Assembly: GCF_010671605.1 (NCBI RefSeq)
Contig: NZ_JAABOO010000002.1
Coordinates: 968,065 to 1,032,064 of the forward strand
Direction of reading: 5' to 3'
From: Leptobacterium flavescens
GTDB taxonomy: Bacteria > Bacteroidota > Bacteroidia > Flavobacteriales > Flavobacteriaceae
DNA length: 64,000 nucleotides
Under the pieces are notes generated by a model. That model was not told where the DNA came from. It did no database searches and saw nothing but the letters and a program-made list of their open reading frames with translations. Positions 1 through 10,155 of the stretch are shown here, piece after piece. The first letter of the stretch is position 1. Every line of letters begins with the position of its first letter. The position numbers and the translations under genes were made by a program.

Positions 1-3000
1 GCTGATTTTATGATTACCAGGGAAGGTATTACGCTGGAAGTAGGAGCACATACCGTAAACCCAGTGGACAGTAATGGGACCACCTATGATGTCACTGTTC
101 CTGATATAAGCGGTGACGGAACCTTGGCGTTGGGCTTAAATGAGGCTCTTAATGATATCACGGATGAGAACGGTAATGAGCTTTCTCCCACGCTTCCCGG
201 AGACGCGGAACTAAGGTATATCATTGACAATACGGCCCCCACGGTGAGCAGTATTTCGCGCCAGGACCCCCAAACAGAAGCAACAAATCGAACTGAAGTT
301 ACCTTTAGGGTAGAGTTTAGCGAAGCGGTAGAACATGTAGGTATCGAAGATTTTACCACTTCAGGAGGGGCATCGGGAACGGTAATCCATGTTGAAGAGA
401 AAGAGGAAGAAGAAGCTACCTACGAAGTTACCGTATCGGGAATAAGCGGTAACGGGTCTCTGGAGCTTCGCCTTATGGCCGCCGATACGGATGGTAACTA
501 TACGATCAACGATCTTGCAGCTAACCCTCTTACCAATCCAGTCCCGGAAAATTCCGAGGCCTATAACATGCAGGATGAAACACATCCAACGGTAAGGAGT
601 ATTTTACGCTATGATCCGGAAGTGAGAACAACAAATAGCGACCAGGTTACCTTTAGGGTCATCTTTAGCGAGGCGGTACAAAATGTAGATGGAACCGATT
701 TTATGATTACCGCAGGCGGTAGTCTTTCAGTAGGTGAGCATACTTTTAGCAAGGAGACAGATAAAATCTATGATATATCTGTTCCGATTATAAGCGGCAA
801 CGGGCCCCTGGAACTTGGCATTAGGGCCGATACGGATGGGAATTATACGATCGATGATCTTGCAGGTAATCCTCTAACCAATCCAGACCCGGAAAATTCC
901 GAGGCCTATACCGTTGACAATAGGGCTTTGAGGATCACTCGTATTTTGCGTCATAATCCGACGGAGGAAATAACAAATAGCGACGAGGTTACTTTCAGGG
1001 TCGAGTTTAGCGAGGGGGTCAACCATGTGGATGATACGGATTTTACCATACTAACAACCCCTAACGTGAACAATACCTATCATACCTTTGCCGGGGAAAC
1101 AGGAGGTAGCATTTACTATATTACTGTTCGGGATATAAGCGGTAACGGAACCCTGGAATTGGGCATAGCTGATGATAATAATATTACTGACTCCGAAAAT
1201 AACCCGCTTTCATTAGCGCTTCCCTCAGAAGCGCAATACTATATTATTGACAATACAGCGCCAACAATCACACTCATCGGAAACAACCCTCAGAGCATAG
1301 TCGTAGGTACTGAATATACTGAACTTGGTGCTACAGCTACTGACAATATAGATAATGACATTTCCTCCAATATTACTATTAATTCCTCATCGGTAGATGC
1401 TGGCACTGTAGGTTCCTATTCTGTAACCTACGATGTATTAGATACAGCAGGAAATGCAGCTGAGCAGGTAATACGGACCGTTAATGTCGTCCCAATAACA
1501 GACACCACACCACCGGTGATCACACTTCTCGGGGCCAATCCTCTGACTATAGAAGTCGGTACTGAATATATTGAGCCAGGGGCCACCGCCCATGACAATG
1601 TGGATGGTGATATTTCTTCCAGTATTATGATCGATTTCTCATCGGTAGATACCAATACCGTGGGTTCCTACATCGTAACCTACGATGTAGTTGATACTTC
1701 AGGGAATTCGGCAGAACAGGTAATACGGACCGTTAATGTCGTTGCATTAACCGATACCACAGCACCGGTGATCACTCTTCTTGGGGCCAACCCCCAGATC
1801 ATACTGGTTGGTTCTGCCTATAACGAGTTCGGAGCTATGGCCATCGATAATATAGACGGCGATATTTCTTCCAGTATTACGATCAATTCCTCATCGGTCG
1901 ATATCAATACCGAAGGTCGCTATTCGGTTACCTATAATGTATCTGATGCTGCAGAAAATGCTGCAGAGCAGGTAACAAGGACAGTTCGGGTCATATCCAG
2001 TGGTGCTACCACACCGGAAATCACCATTCATCCGAGAAATGTAACAGTTATAGCGCCCAACCCAGCCAGTTTTATGGTAGAGGCAACAAGTACTACCTCC
2101 CTGAGTTATCAATGGGAGAGCCGAGCCGAGCCGGAAGCGGATTGGGTAGTAATCAATGGAGCGACCGGTGCAATATATACCCTGGATCCCACGGAGCCGG
2201 CGCATAACGGAGCGCAGTTCCAGGTATTGGTAAGCAATATAGCGGGAACAGCAAGAAGTGCTATTGCAACCTTAACGGTTAACGAAAATACCACTCCCAG
2301 AGTAAAAAAAGAGATTCCTGCACAGAAACTCACCCAAGGCTCTGAAAGCGAGCCGATAGTGTTAACGGATATCTTTACGGATGACGATGAACAGGAAGAA
2401 CTCTCTTTTTCCGCTGACTATGACAGCAGCATCGTGGCAGTCTATATCATTTCAACGGACACGGGCGTTCCCCAGCTGATACTCGAGGGTCTTGGCCCCG
2501 GGGAGACGATAGTTACCCTGACGGCCAGCGACCCTCATGGGGCTACGGTAAGCCATAAGTTTACAGTAACAGTAACAGGCTGTCCTCTCTATGAATTATC
2601 GGCAAACAATTTCCAGTTACAAACTTCAGGAGAGACCTGTAGGGGCAAAAACAACGGGGCCATTGCCATTACCGTTGAACAGGAAGAGAATTATACAGCC
2701 AGGGTCGGGGACAAGTCCTACGAGTTTACCGGGGAGCTGAAGGTGGGGGACCTTTCCCCGGGAACCTATGATGTATGCATCAGCAAGGGTTCTGGGTGCG
2801 AGCAGTGTTTCGAGGTGGAGGTGGCGGAGGCCCGACAACTAAGCGGAAGAACTACGATAAGTGAAACAAACGGAGTAGCAGATAAGTTATTTGTAGAGAT
2901 CAGTTCGGGTACAGCCCCCTATAGTGTACAGATAAATGACAGGCCTGCAGGTCGTTATCATACAAACCGTTTTTCCCTTGCTGTACAGCAGGGAGATAAG

Positions 3001-3297
3001 ATAGAAGTCACCTCTGGTGTGGCCTGTGAAGGGAAACTTCTGCTGGAAACACCCTGGTCTGAAGAGCTCCTGGTGTATCCCAACCCTACCGGATCGGATG
3101 TGGAGCTTGTTCTTCCGCAGGACCGGAGCAGTATAACCGTAGCTATTTACAATGTATCTGGAGTAAGAGTGTCCGCAAAAACATATGCTGTTAGCAATCG
3201 TAAAACAGTGATTGGAATGAAGAAATTACCCGCCGGAGTGTACTTTTTACATCTGAGGAATAAGAACCCAACCATAGTGAAGATCATAAAAAGATAA
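1..3297 (+). CDS. T9SS-secreted repetitive surface protein, 5' end outside the window
   Basis: The reading frame is open from base 1, and the first residues (ADFMIT) match the middle of a repeat seen again downstream (GTDFMIT), so the gene starts upstream and the ATG at base 10 is internal. About 1,098 residues are visible. First come roughly four bacterial Ig-like repeats of about 115 residues ([14 protein letters not shown] type). Three 84-residue DUF5011-like repeats follow ([20 protein letters not shown]), then an Ig-like domain, a cadherin-like segment and a Cys-containing region. The last 75 residues form a type A T9SS sorting domain (LLVYPNPTG...PAGVYFLHL...KIIKR). By family knowledge it is exported through the outer membrane by T9SS and anchored or released at the surface. 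An adhesin-like role is inferred. Confidence 0.88.
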   Translation, partial: ADFMITREGITLEVGAHTVNPVDSNGTTYDVTVPDISGDGTLALGLNEALNDITDENGNELSPTLPGDAELRYIIDNTAPTVSSISRQDPQTEATNRTEVTFRVEFSEAVEHVGIEDFTTSGGASGTVIHVEEKEEEEATYEVTVSGISGNGSLELRLMAADTDGNYTINDLAANPLTNPVPENSEAYNMQDETHPTVRSILRYDPEVRTTNSDQVTFRVIFSEAVQNVDGTDFMITAGGSLSVGEHTFSKETDKIYDISVPIISGNGPLELGIRADTDGNYTIDDLAGNPLTNPDPENSEAYTVDNRALRITRILRHNPTEEITNSDEVTFRVEFSEGVNHVDDTDFTILTTPNVNNTYHTFAGETGGSIYYITVRDISGNGTLELGIADDNNITDSENNPLSLALPSEAQYYIIDNTAPTITLIGNNPQSIVVGTEYTELGATATDNIDNDISSNITINSSSVDAGTVGSYSVTYDVLDTAGNAAEQVIRTVNVVPITDTTPPVITLLGANPLTIEVGTEYIEPGATAHDNVDGDISSSIMIDFSSVDTNTVGSYIVTYDVVDTSGNSAEQVIRTVNVVALTDTTAPVITLLGANPQIILVGSAYNEFGAMAIDNIDGDISSSITINSSSVDINTEGRYSVTYNVSDAAENAAEQVTRTVRVISSGATTPEITIHPRNVTVIAPNPASFMVEATSTTSLSYQWESRAEPEADWVVINGATGAIYTLDPTEPAHNGAQFQVLVSNIAGTARSAIATLTVNENTTPRVKKEIPAQKLTQGSESEPIVLTDIFTDDDEQEELSFSADYDSSIVAVYIISTDTGVPQLILEGLGPGETIVTLTASDPHGATVSHKFTVTVTGCPLYELSANNFQLQTSGETCRGKNNGAIAITVEQEENYTARVGDKSYEFTGELKVGDLSPGTYDVCISKGSGCEQCFEVEVAEARQLSGRTTISETNGVADKLFVEISSGTAPYSVQINDRPAGRYHTNRFSLAVQQGDKIEVTSGVACEGKLLLETPWSEELLVYPNPTGSDVELVLPQDRSSITVAIYNVSGVRVSAKTYAVSNRKTVIGMKKLPAGVYFLHLRNKNPTIVKIIKR

Positions 3298-3373
3298 ATG
3301 CATGGAAATGTTGAATGTTAAGTTTTGAATGAGGAAATCTTCAAATTATAAAATCAATCAATATTTACGATCG

Positions 3374-3401
3374 ACGATTTTAGATTAACGATTTTAGATT
3401 A
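3374..3401. repeat. 14-bp tandem direct repeat, two perfect copies
   Basis: The unit CGATTTTAGATTAA occurs at 3374-3387 and again at 3388-3401, flanked by partial copies (CGAT before, CGATT after). It is AT-rich and non-coding. Confidence 0.8.
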
Positions 3402-3529
3402 ACGATTGATGGAGTGTTTCAGCTAACCTGGATTGTTCCCTTGAGGATTTTGTTCTCCCCTTGAGGGGAGAAAACAAGAGGGGTGTTCCAAAAACAAAAG
3501 TAGTATACGAACCACCCCACTCGCCTCTT

Positions 3530-3553
3530 CCTTCGACTGCGCTCAGGATGACA
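3530..3553. repeat. REP-like intergenic repeat unit, copy 1
   Basis: These 24 bases are the exact reverse complement of 36416-36439, 33 kb away. Both copies lie in non-coding DNA. A diverged relative is at 5305-5327. This type of short dispersed element (GTCATCCTGAGC...) is common between genes in Bacteroidota. Confidence 0.75.
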
Positions 3554-3635
3554 AATCCAAACAATTAGCAACTCAATACTTTGTACTTAATACTGACTAA
3601 CAGCCAACAACTAAAAGCTAACAACTATCAACAAA

Positions 3636-3848
3636 ATGCTGAATATTATGAAAAAAACCTTCCCCTCATGGGTCTGGATCACTTACCTCCTGCTCTTTTC
3701 GCTGTCAATTCCATGGTATATCCCCGAAAAACCCGCAATGATGCTGATTCTCGGATTACCTCTTTGGGTAATCGCTTCTATTCTTTCAGTGGTCATAACA
3801 GCAATATTTACTGTCTGGATAATTAACAAATACTGGAAGGAAAAATAG
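3636..3848 (+). CDS. Small membrane protein, DUF3311-like, next to a symporter
   Basis: Seventy residues with two predicted membrane spans (about 12-30 and 36-63), a PWYIP motif between them and a short basic C-terminus. Size, topology and position 6 bp before a sodium:solute symporter fit the DUF3311 family, whose members commonly precede such symporters; a role as partner subunit is inferred. The start could be ATG 3636 or ATG 3648 (MKKTFPS); nothing in the sequence decides between them. No promoter is recognised, and upstream is low-complexity repeat. Confidence 0.6.
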   Translation: MLNIMKKTFPSWVWITYLLLFSLSIPWYIPEKPAMMLILGLPLWVIASILSVVITAIFTVWIINKYWKEK

Positions 3849-3854
3849 AATATC

Positions 3855-5282
3855 ATGAGTACTCTTATAGTTATCTGTATCTCTTTATACCTGCTTATAC
3901 TTATTTCAATAGGGTTAATTGCTCATAAAAAACGGCAATCTAACTCTATGAAAGATCACTATCTGGCCGGTGGTAGCCTGGGAGCATTTGTTCTGTTACT
4001 AACTTTATATGCCACTCAATACAGTGCAAATACCTTACTGGTAACTCCGGCAGAAGTTGCAGACAAAGGATTGGGTATGATCCTTATACTGGGATACCTC
4101 ACTTTTATCGTTATCTCCTATCTTACATTTGCTCCCCAGTTATTTCGTATCTCAAAAAAGAGAAACTTTATTACTCCCGGCGATTGGTTTGATTACCGGT
4201 TCCGGTTGCCTTCACTCTCACTTATTGCCAACTTTGTTCTGATCATTGCTTCTCTTAATTTTTTGCTCGCTCAGCTTATGGCTATGGGGCATCTTGTTAA
4301 CGGAATTACCGATGGGCAAATACCGTATCGGGCCGGAGTTATATTCCTGGCTTTGGTAATGATCGTATATGAAACATTGGGCGGAATGCGTGCCGTAGCC
4401 TGGACAGATGTGGCGCAGGGAATTATGTTATTTATCGGTCTGGGTGGCCTCTTCTTTATTCTGTTGCCTGATCTTGAGGGATTGACAAACATCAGTAAGT
4501 GGCTGATCAAAAACGAGCCTCAAAAGATCAACCTGCCGGATCCTAACTTTCAGATCTATTGGGCAAGCACCGTACTGATGATAGGTTTAGGCGCAGCGGT
4601 ATATCCACAGGCAATTCAGAGGATCTATGCTGCAAGATCACTTAAGGCCCTTAAACGATCGATGAGTGCCATGGTGTTTATGCCTTTGTTTACGGTCCTG
4701 ATCCTGTTTCTTATTGGCATCGTCAGCATCCCGCATTTTACAGCAATTGAAAAAATATCTCACGATGCTGTACTTCCCTATATGCTGGAATACTGGGGTA
4801 GTCAATCTCTTTTGGGGTTAATCCTGACTTTAATGGTGATTATTGGTTTGCTGGCAGCAATTATGTCTACTGCCGATTCCGTATTACTTTCCCTTTCCTC
4901 CATAATTTCAAAAGATATCCTGGGAAAGACGATATTAAAAGATGTTTCCGAAGAACAACTCACCAAAACAGGTAAGATCCTGTCCTGGATAATCATATGG
5001 GTAATGGTATTTTTTGCACTCAATCCTAAAATAACCCTGTTCCGGACTATTGAACTGAAAATGCAGATCCTGATCCAGACTGCTCCCCTGTTCCTTCTTG
5101 GAGTACACTCAAAAAAAGTTACCTCAAAAGGTATGCTGATCGGACTTTCCATCGGTTTTGCATTTGCCGTAGGCACCTTCTTCCTGGGTTTAAAGACCAT
5201 TGCCGGAATACAGGTAGGCCTGATCGCATTTTTTCTTAATGTTCTGGGATGCTATGTATTTTCGTATTTGTTTAAAAATTAA
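3855..5282 (+). CDS. Sodium:solute symporter family protein (SSS, PanF-like)
   Basis: 475 residues with about 13 hydrophobic segments spread along the chain. The N-terminus has the SSS-type loop DHYLAGGSLGAF after helix 1, followed by TLYATQYSANTLL. The conserved VYETLGGMRAVAWTD segment and the helix containing IMSTADSVLLSLSS, typical of the sodium-binding core, are also present. The family couples sodium import to uptake of organic solutes across the inner membrane. The substrate cannot be read from sequence, though the companion DUF3311-like gene suggests the PanF or monocarboxylate branch. It starts 6 bp after the small gene, probably as one operon, and is followed by a repeat-rich gap. 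Confidence 0.88.
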   Translation: MSTLIVICISLYLLILISIGLIAHKKRQSNSMKDHYLAGGSLGAFVLLLTLYATQYSANTLLVTPAEVADKGLGMILILGYLTFIVISYLTFAPQLFRISKKRNFITPGDWFDYRFRLPSLSLIANFVLIIASLNFLLAQLMAMGHLVNGITDGQIPYRAGVIFLALVMIVYETLGGMRAVAWTDVAQGIMLFIGLGGLFFILLPDLEGLTNISKWLIKNEPQKINLPDPNFQIYWASTVLMIGLGAAVYPQAIQRIYAARSLKALKRSMSAMVFMPLFTVLILFLIGIVSIPHFTAIEKISHDAVLPYMLEYWGSQSLLGLILTLMVIIGLLAAIMSTADSVLLSLSSIISKDILGKTILKDVSEEQLTKTGKILSWIIIWVMVFFALNPKITLFRTIELKMQILIQTAPLFLLGVHSKKVTSKGMLIGLSIGFAFAVGTFFLGLKTIAGIQVGLIAFFLNVLGCYVFSYLFKN

Positions 5283-5732
5283 GTTCCGAGTATCAAATCC
5301 TATCTCTCGACTGCGCTCGAGATGACAGATACAACAGCCAACAACTAAAAACTAACAACCATCAACCAAACCCCAACAGCCAACAACAAATTCCAATAAG
5401 CAATAAACAATGAGCAATTATCAATGGTCAATAACTAATAACCAAATTCCAAGCTCCAAATCCCACCTCTCGACGAGCCTGTATCGAGCGTAATCGAGAT
5501 GCTCGAGGTGACAAATCCCAACAACTAAAAACTAACAACCAGCAACCAACAACCAACAACGTACACCGAAACTTTAGTGAAGGTGTAACAACCAACCGCC
5601 AACAACTACCAACGTGCTCCGAAGTCTTGACGAAGGAGCAACCCTCTCCAAACGTTAAAATATTCATAAAGAATCCGGCTTTCTTAAACTTATATTAACT
5701 TTAGACAGCTAAATAATTAATCAATTTCTATT
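5283..5732. repeat. Repeat-rich gene-free region
   Basis: No gene is seen. It holds a REP-like unit (5305-5327, related to 3530-3553), a longer inverted-repeat-rich element around 5462-5514 (CTCGACGAGC...GATGCTCGAGG), and low-complexity tracts built from CAACAACTAAAAACTAACAA, seen near 5339 and again near 5520. A minus-strand frame at 5428-5667 translates this low-complexity DNA (LLVVGCWLLV) and is rejected. The last 40 bases before the next ATG are AT-rich and presumably hold its promoter. Confidence 0.65.
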
Positions 5733-8723
5733 ATGAAAAAAATACTATTGGTACTCGCCATGTTCTGGTGTAGTATTTCTGTTTTTGCGCAGGAATATTT
5801 TCCGAAGAACGATGGTGTAAAGACGACCAACAATAATTTCACGGCTTTTACAAATGCCAGGCTATTTGTAACTCCCACACAAGTTATTGATAATGGAACA
5901 CTACTTATTCAGAATGGTAAGGTGGTGGCCAGTGGAGCTTCGGTAAAGATTCCGGAAAACTCTGTGGTGATCGACCTTGGTGGAAAGTATATCTACCCTT
6001 CATTTATTGATATCTATTCTACATTCGGTGTTGAAAAACCCAAAAGAAGGCCCGGCGGCGGAAGATCTGCTCAATACAATCCTTCCAGAGAAGGCTTTTA
6101 TTGGAACGATCATATTATGCCGGAGAATAAGGCAATGAGTAAGTTTAAATTCAGTAACCAGAAAGCCAAAGATCTTGTCAAATCAGGTTTTGGAGTGGTA
6201 AACACTCATATAGAAGACGGGATCATCAGGGGTACCAGTGTCCTGGTTGCTCTTAATGCAGATGGTGATAACAGTGAACGAATTTTAGATCAGGATGCGG
6301 CTCAGCATCTGTCTTTCTCTAAAAGTGTTACTTCCAATCAGAGTTACCCCACTTCCATTATGGGGGCAATGGCCCTTTTAAGGCAACTCTATCACGATGC
6401 CAAATGGTATAAGGATGGGAACTCTTCTACCAAGGATTTATCCATCGAGGCTTTGCTGGCAAATCAGTCGCTTCCTCAGATCTTTGATGCAGGCGATAAA
6501 ATGCAGGCGTTCCGAGCAGCTAAAATTGCCAATGAATTTGGTTTGAACTACATAATTAAAGGTGGTGGAAATGAATTTGAGCGCATCGATGATATAAAGA
6601 ATACCAATGCGAGTTATATTGTTCCTCTCGACTTCCCGATCGCTTATGATGTAACCGATCCGTATAATGCCAGCAAGGTATCTCTGGCCGATATGAGGCT
6701 ATGGAATCAGGCGCCTACCAATCCGGGGTTAATGGCAAAGAACGGTATACGCTTTGCCCTTACAACTGCAGGCCTTAAAAAAGCTTCCGATTTCAAAACG
6801 AATCTAATGAAAGCCCTGGAATACGGATTAGATAAGACCAAGGCTTTGGAAGCACTCACCACAACACCGGCAAGCCTGTTGGGAAAAAGCGATCAGCTGG
6901 GTTCTCTTAAAAACGGGAGTTATGCCAATTTCCTGATCACCTCCGGAGACATTTTTGATAAAAACACTACCCTCTATGAAAACTGGGTACAGGGACATAA
7001 GAATATCGTAAACGATATGAATATTAAGGATATCCGCGGAGAGTACGACCTTACTATTGCGGGTAAAAAATACCTCCTTAAGATCAAAGGGAAGTTTTCT
7101 GCTCCTTCATCTGAGCTAACGCTTAACTCTGCTAAAATAGGATCTAAAATGACCTATAAAAACGGCTGGGTAAATATTTTCTACAACCCGACCAGTGAAA
7201 AAACAGAGTTTGTACGGCTGACTGCTGCCGTAACTGCTTCCGACAATTTAAGTGGAAAGGGGACTCTTACCAATGGGAACGCGATTAGCTGGACCGCTGT
7301 AAAACAAGCCGGAAAAGAAGATGCAAACGGTAAAAAAGACAATGGTAATGCTAAAACCTATGAAACGGTTCCGGTTACCTTCCCTAATAAAGCATACGGG
7401 GTTAAAGAATTACCAAAACAGCAAACCATCCTGTTTAAAAATGCTACGGTATGGACCAACGAAGCAGAAGGTATCCTTAAGAATGCCGATGTACTTGTAA
7501 AGGACGGAAAGATAGTAAAGGTAGGTAGCAATTTATCGCAAAGCGGAGCAACGGTAATCGATGCAACGGGAAAACACCTGACTTCAGGTATCATAGACGA
7601 GCATTCACATATTGCAGCAGCTTCTGTAAATGAAGCTGGGCATAACTCTTCTGCCGAAGTAACCATGGAAGATGTTGTAAATCCTGAGGATATCAATCTT
7701 TACAGAAACCTTTCGGGAGGAGTTACCTCTATGCAGATCCTGCACGGATCGGCAAATCCTATCGGAGGACGCTCGGCATTGATAAAATTAAAGTGGGGAG
7801 AAAATGCAGATGAGATGATCATAGACAACTCTCCGGGCTTTATCAAGTTTGCGCTTGGAGAGAATGTAAAACAATCCAACTGGCAAAGTTTTAACCGTTT
7901 TCCTCAATCGAGAATGGGAGTAGAACAGGTATTTGTTGATTACTTCCAGAGAGCCAAAGAATACGATGAGAAATGGAAAAACTACAATAAATTATCTGCA
8001 AAAGCCAGGGCAAGGACCAAGGCACCGAGGTATGATATAGAAATGCATACCATTGCAGAGATCTTAAATAAAGAGCGTTTTATTTCCTGTCACTCCTATG
8101 TGCAAAGTGAAATTAATATGCTGATGAAAGTGGTTGAGAAATTTAATTTTAATGTAAACACTTTCACCCATATTCTGGAAGGCTACAAGGTAGCAGATAA
8201 AATGGCGGCTCACGGAGTTGGGGGATCTACCTTTTCCGATTGGTGGTCCTACAAGAATGAGGTTAATGACGCTATTCCTTATAACGCAGCCATCATGCAC
8301 AATGCCGGGGTGGTTGTAGCTATTAATTCTGACGATCGCGAGATGTCGCGAAGGTTGAATCAGGAAGCGGCCAAATCTGTGAAGTACGGAGGAGTTTCTG
8401 AGGAGGATGCCTGGAAATTCATCACCCTTAACCCTGCAAAACTACTACATCTGGATGACAGGATGGGTAGTATAAAAGCGGGGAAAGATGCAGATCTTGT
8501 ATTGTGGAGCGATCATCCACTGTCTATTTATGCGATAGCAGAGAAAACGATGATCGACGGAGCTGTTTATTATGACTATAAGCAAATGCAGCAAATACAG
8601 GAGGATATCCGGAATGAGAAAAACAAATTGATCAATATGATGATCAAGGAGAAGAACAAAGGTGTGAAGACACAGCAGCCTAAGAAAAAAGTAGATAAAG
8701 AACTTCATTGTAATTCATTATAA
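5733..8723 (+). CDS. Secreted double-module amidohydrolase-family protein
   Basis: 996 residues with a clear signal peptide (MKKILLVLAMFWCSISVFAQ). Two amidohydrolase-like modules are fused. The C-terminal one (about 565-970) is of the imidazolonepropionase-like type and keeps the metal-site motifs: DEHSH after the first strand, SCHSY, FTHILEG and INSDD. The N-terminal one (about 35-440) has the family's flanking strands and a TTTPASLLGKSDQLGSLKNG tail but lacks HxH (YPSFIDIYSTFG) and the later His and Asp ligands, so it looks non-catalytic. It is exported, probably periplasmic, and hydrolysis of peptide-like or cyclic amide bonds is inferred only from the family. A second, related gene follows 18 bp downstream. 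Confidence 0.85.
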   Translation: MKKILLVLAMFWCSISVFAQEYFPKNDGVKTTNNNFTAFTNARLFVTPTQVIDNGTLLIQNGKVVASGASVKIPENSVVIDLGGKYIYPSFIDIYSTFGVEKPKRRPGGGRSAQYNPSREGFYWNDHIMPENKAMSKFKFSNQKAKDLVKSGFGVVNTHIEDGIIRGTSVLVALNADGDNSERILDQDAAQHLSFSKSVTSNQSYPTSIMGAMALLRQLYHDAKWYKDGNSSTKDLSIEALLANQSLPQIFDAGDKMQAFRAAKIANEFGLNYIIKGGGNEFERIDDIKNTNASYIVPLDFPIAYDVTDPYNASKVSLADMRLWNQAPTNPGLMAKNGIRFALTTAGLKKASDFKTNLMKALEYGLDKTKALEALTTTPASLLGKSDQLGSLKNGSYANFLITSGDIFDKNTTLYENWVQGHKNIVNDMNIKDIRGEYDLTIAGKKYLLKIKGKFSAPSSELTLNSAKIGSKMTYKNGWVNIFYNPTSEKTEFVRLTAAVTASDNLSGKGTLTNGNAISWTAVKQAGKEDANGKKDNGNAKTYETVPVTFPNKAYGVKELPKQQTILFKNATVWTNEAEGILKNADVLVKDGKIVKVGSNLSQSGATVIDATGKHLTSGIIDEHSHIAAASVNEAGHNSSAEVTMEDVVNPEDINLYRNLSGGVTSMQILHGSANPIGGRSALIKLKWGENADEMIIDNSPGFIKFALGENVKQSNWQSFNRFPQSRMGVEQVFVDYFQRAKEYDEKWKNYNKLSAKARARTKAPRYDIEMHTIAEILNKERFISCHSYVQSEINMLMKVVEKFNFNVNTFTHILEGYKVADKMAAHGVGGSTFSDWWSYKNEVNDAIPYNAAIMHNAGVVVAINSDDREMSRRLNQEAAKSVKYGGVSEEDAWKFITLNPAKLLHLDDRMGSIKAGKDADLVLWSDHPLSIYAIAEKTMIDGAVYYDYKQMQQIQEDIRNEKNKLINMMIKEKNKGVKTQQPKKKVDKELHCNSL

Positions 8724-8741
8724 CCTCAAAAAACTTAAAAA

Positions 8742-10046
8742 ATGAAAAATTTAAAAAACATATTTTTTAGTCTCCTGGTGTTAATGAGTACAACGATGAT
8801 GGCTCAGCAAACACCTGCAGGGAAACAAAAAGGATCCATCCTGATAACGGGAGCTACTGCCCATTTAGGGAACGGACAAACTATAGAAAACAGTGCTATC
8901 GGTTTCGACAATGGCAAGCTTACTTATGTGGGTACGCTGGCACAGGCAGACAGGAACAGTTTTTCCAGAGTTATCGATGCTTCGGGTAAACATGTTTACC
9001 CCGGATTTATTGCCGGAAATACTACTCTGGGTCTGGTAGAAGTAGATGCTATCAGGGCTACCGATGACGATGCGGAAATCGGGGGGATAATCCCTCATGT
9101 GCGCAGTTTGATCGCTTATAATGCAGAATCCAAAGTAGTGGAAAGTATGCGTCCTAACGGAGTTTTAATGGCTCAGATCACCCCTCAGGGCGGAAGGATA
9201 TCCGGAACCTCATCGGTGGTACAATTTGATGCGTGGAACTGGGAGGATGCAGCTGTAAAAGCTGATGACGGTATTCATATGAATTGGCCCAACAGCTTTA
9301 CCAGAGGAAGATGGTGGCTCGGAGAAGACCCTCGCCTGGTACCCAGTAAAAATTACAGCGAGCAGGTAGAAGAAGTTGTTTCTTTTATCAGAGAGGCCAG
9401 AGCGTATTTAAAGGGAAGTCAGTCGCCGAGAAATTTACCGTATGAAGCTGTAAAGGGATTATTTGACGGTACCCAGAGACTGTATGTTCATGTAAACGGT
9501 GAAAAAGAGATCGTAGATGCTGTTAATTTCACTAAGGAAAACGGGATACAGAAGCTCGTGATCATTGGCGGGGATGAAGCTCATAAAGTAGCCGATCTGC
9601 TGGCCAATAACAATGTATCTGTTATGATAAGCAGGCCGCACAGGCTTCCTAACAAGGAGGACGATAATGTAAAACACCCGTTTAACCTGGCAAAACTTTT
9701 AATGGATAAGGGAGTGGTTGTCGGGATAGAAATGAACGGAAGAATGAACCGTCAGGAAAGCCGTAATCTTCCGTTTTTTGCAGGAAGTTTTGCTGCTTAT
9801 GGGATCGGAAAAGAGGATGCGGTAAAAATGATCAGCGGAAATGCAGCCAAGATCCTCGGAATTGATGATATTGCCGGTACTTTGGAAAAAGGAAAGGATG
9901 CAACCTTGTTTATTTCCGAAGGAGATGCATTGGATATGAGGACCAATATCGTATCTCATGCCTTTATTCAGGGGAGGGAAGTAAGCCTGGAAACTCATCA
10001 GACCAAACTCTGGAAACGCTATTCCCAAAAGTTTGGAGATAAGTAA
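8742..10046 (+). CDS. Secreted amidohydrolase-like protein, apparently lacking metal ligands
   Basis: 434 residues with signal peptide (FSLLVLMSTTMMAQ). It has the amidohydrolase layout: an N-terminal beta sandwich (ITGATAHLGNGQTIENSAI), a PGFIAG strand where active enzymes have HxH, and the C-terminal NAAKILGIDDIAGTLEKGKDA segment. The usual HxH, the later His ligands and the Asp are not visible (GFIAGNTTLG, VIIGGDEAH, GIEMNG), so catalysis is doubtful. It lies 18 bp after the double-module protein and is presumably co-transcribed. It may be a partner subunit, which is an inference. Confidence 0.82.
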   Translation: MKNLKNIFFSLLVLMSTTMMAQQTPAGKQKGSILITGATAHLGNGQTIENSAIGFDNGKLTYVGTLAQADRNSFSRVIDASGKHVYPGFIAGNTTLGLVEVDAIRATDDDAEIGGIIPHVRSLIAYNAESKVVESMRPNGVLMAQITPQGGRISGTSSVVQFDAWNWEDAAVKADDGIHMNWPNSFTRGRWWLGEDPRLVPSKNYSEQVEEVVSFIREARAYLKGSQSPRNLPYEAVKGLFDGTQRLYVHVNGEKEIVDAVNFTKENGIQKLVIIGGDEAHKVADLLANNNVSVMISRPHRLPNKEDDNVKHPFNLAKLLMDKGVVVGIEMNGRMNRQESRNLPFFAGSFAAYGIGKEDAVKMISGNAAKILGIDDIAGTLEKGKDATLFISEGDALDMRTNIVSHAFIQGREVSLETHQTKLWKRYSQKFGDK

Positions 10047-10073
10047 ACTAAAATTTATTTAAGATAAATACAG

Positions 10074-10109
10074 ATATCCCGTTTTTACTCCTTTGTAGAA
10101 ACGGGATAT
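10074..10109 (+). terminator. Hairpin after the amidohydrolase pair
   Basis: An 11-bp perfect stem (ATATCCCGTTT, 10074-10084, with AAACGGGATAT, 10099-10109) encloses a 14-nt loop and is followed by an A/T tract, not a clean T-run. It is likely a transcript end for the amidohydrolase operon. Confidence 0.6.
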
Positions 10110-10155
10110 TTATTACCGATTAATTTTCCTTAATTTGAAGCTTTAAACTCCATCC

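Larger units (their letters stand above)
3298..3635. other. Gene-poor intergenic stretch with short repeats
   Basis: No credible gene is seen. It holds a 14-bp direct repeat (3374-3401), a perfect hairpin (3453-3472), a REP-like unit (3530-3553) and a CAAC/TAAC-rich low-complexity tract running up to the next gene (about 3590-3635). A short reading frame at 3581-3826 lies across the low-complexity tract and overlaps the next gene, so it is not supported. Confidence 0.6.

Noticed and set aside
3453..3472. Terminator after the surface protein
   Set aside because: The TTCTCCCC/GGGGAGAA hairpin is perfect but lacks a T-run and lies over 150 bp past the stop; it looks like another dispersed palindrome.
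3581..3826. 81-residue plus-strand frame overlapping the DUF3311-like gene
   Set aside because: It begins in low-complexity DNA, runs in another frame through a better-supported membrane protein and has no family features.
5428..5667. 79-residue minus-strand reading frame
   Set aside because: It translates the CAAC-rich low-complexity tract and REP-like DNA (LLVVGCWLLVFS), with no coding character.
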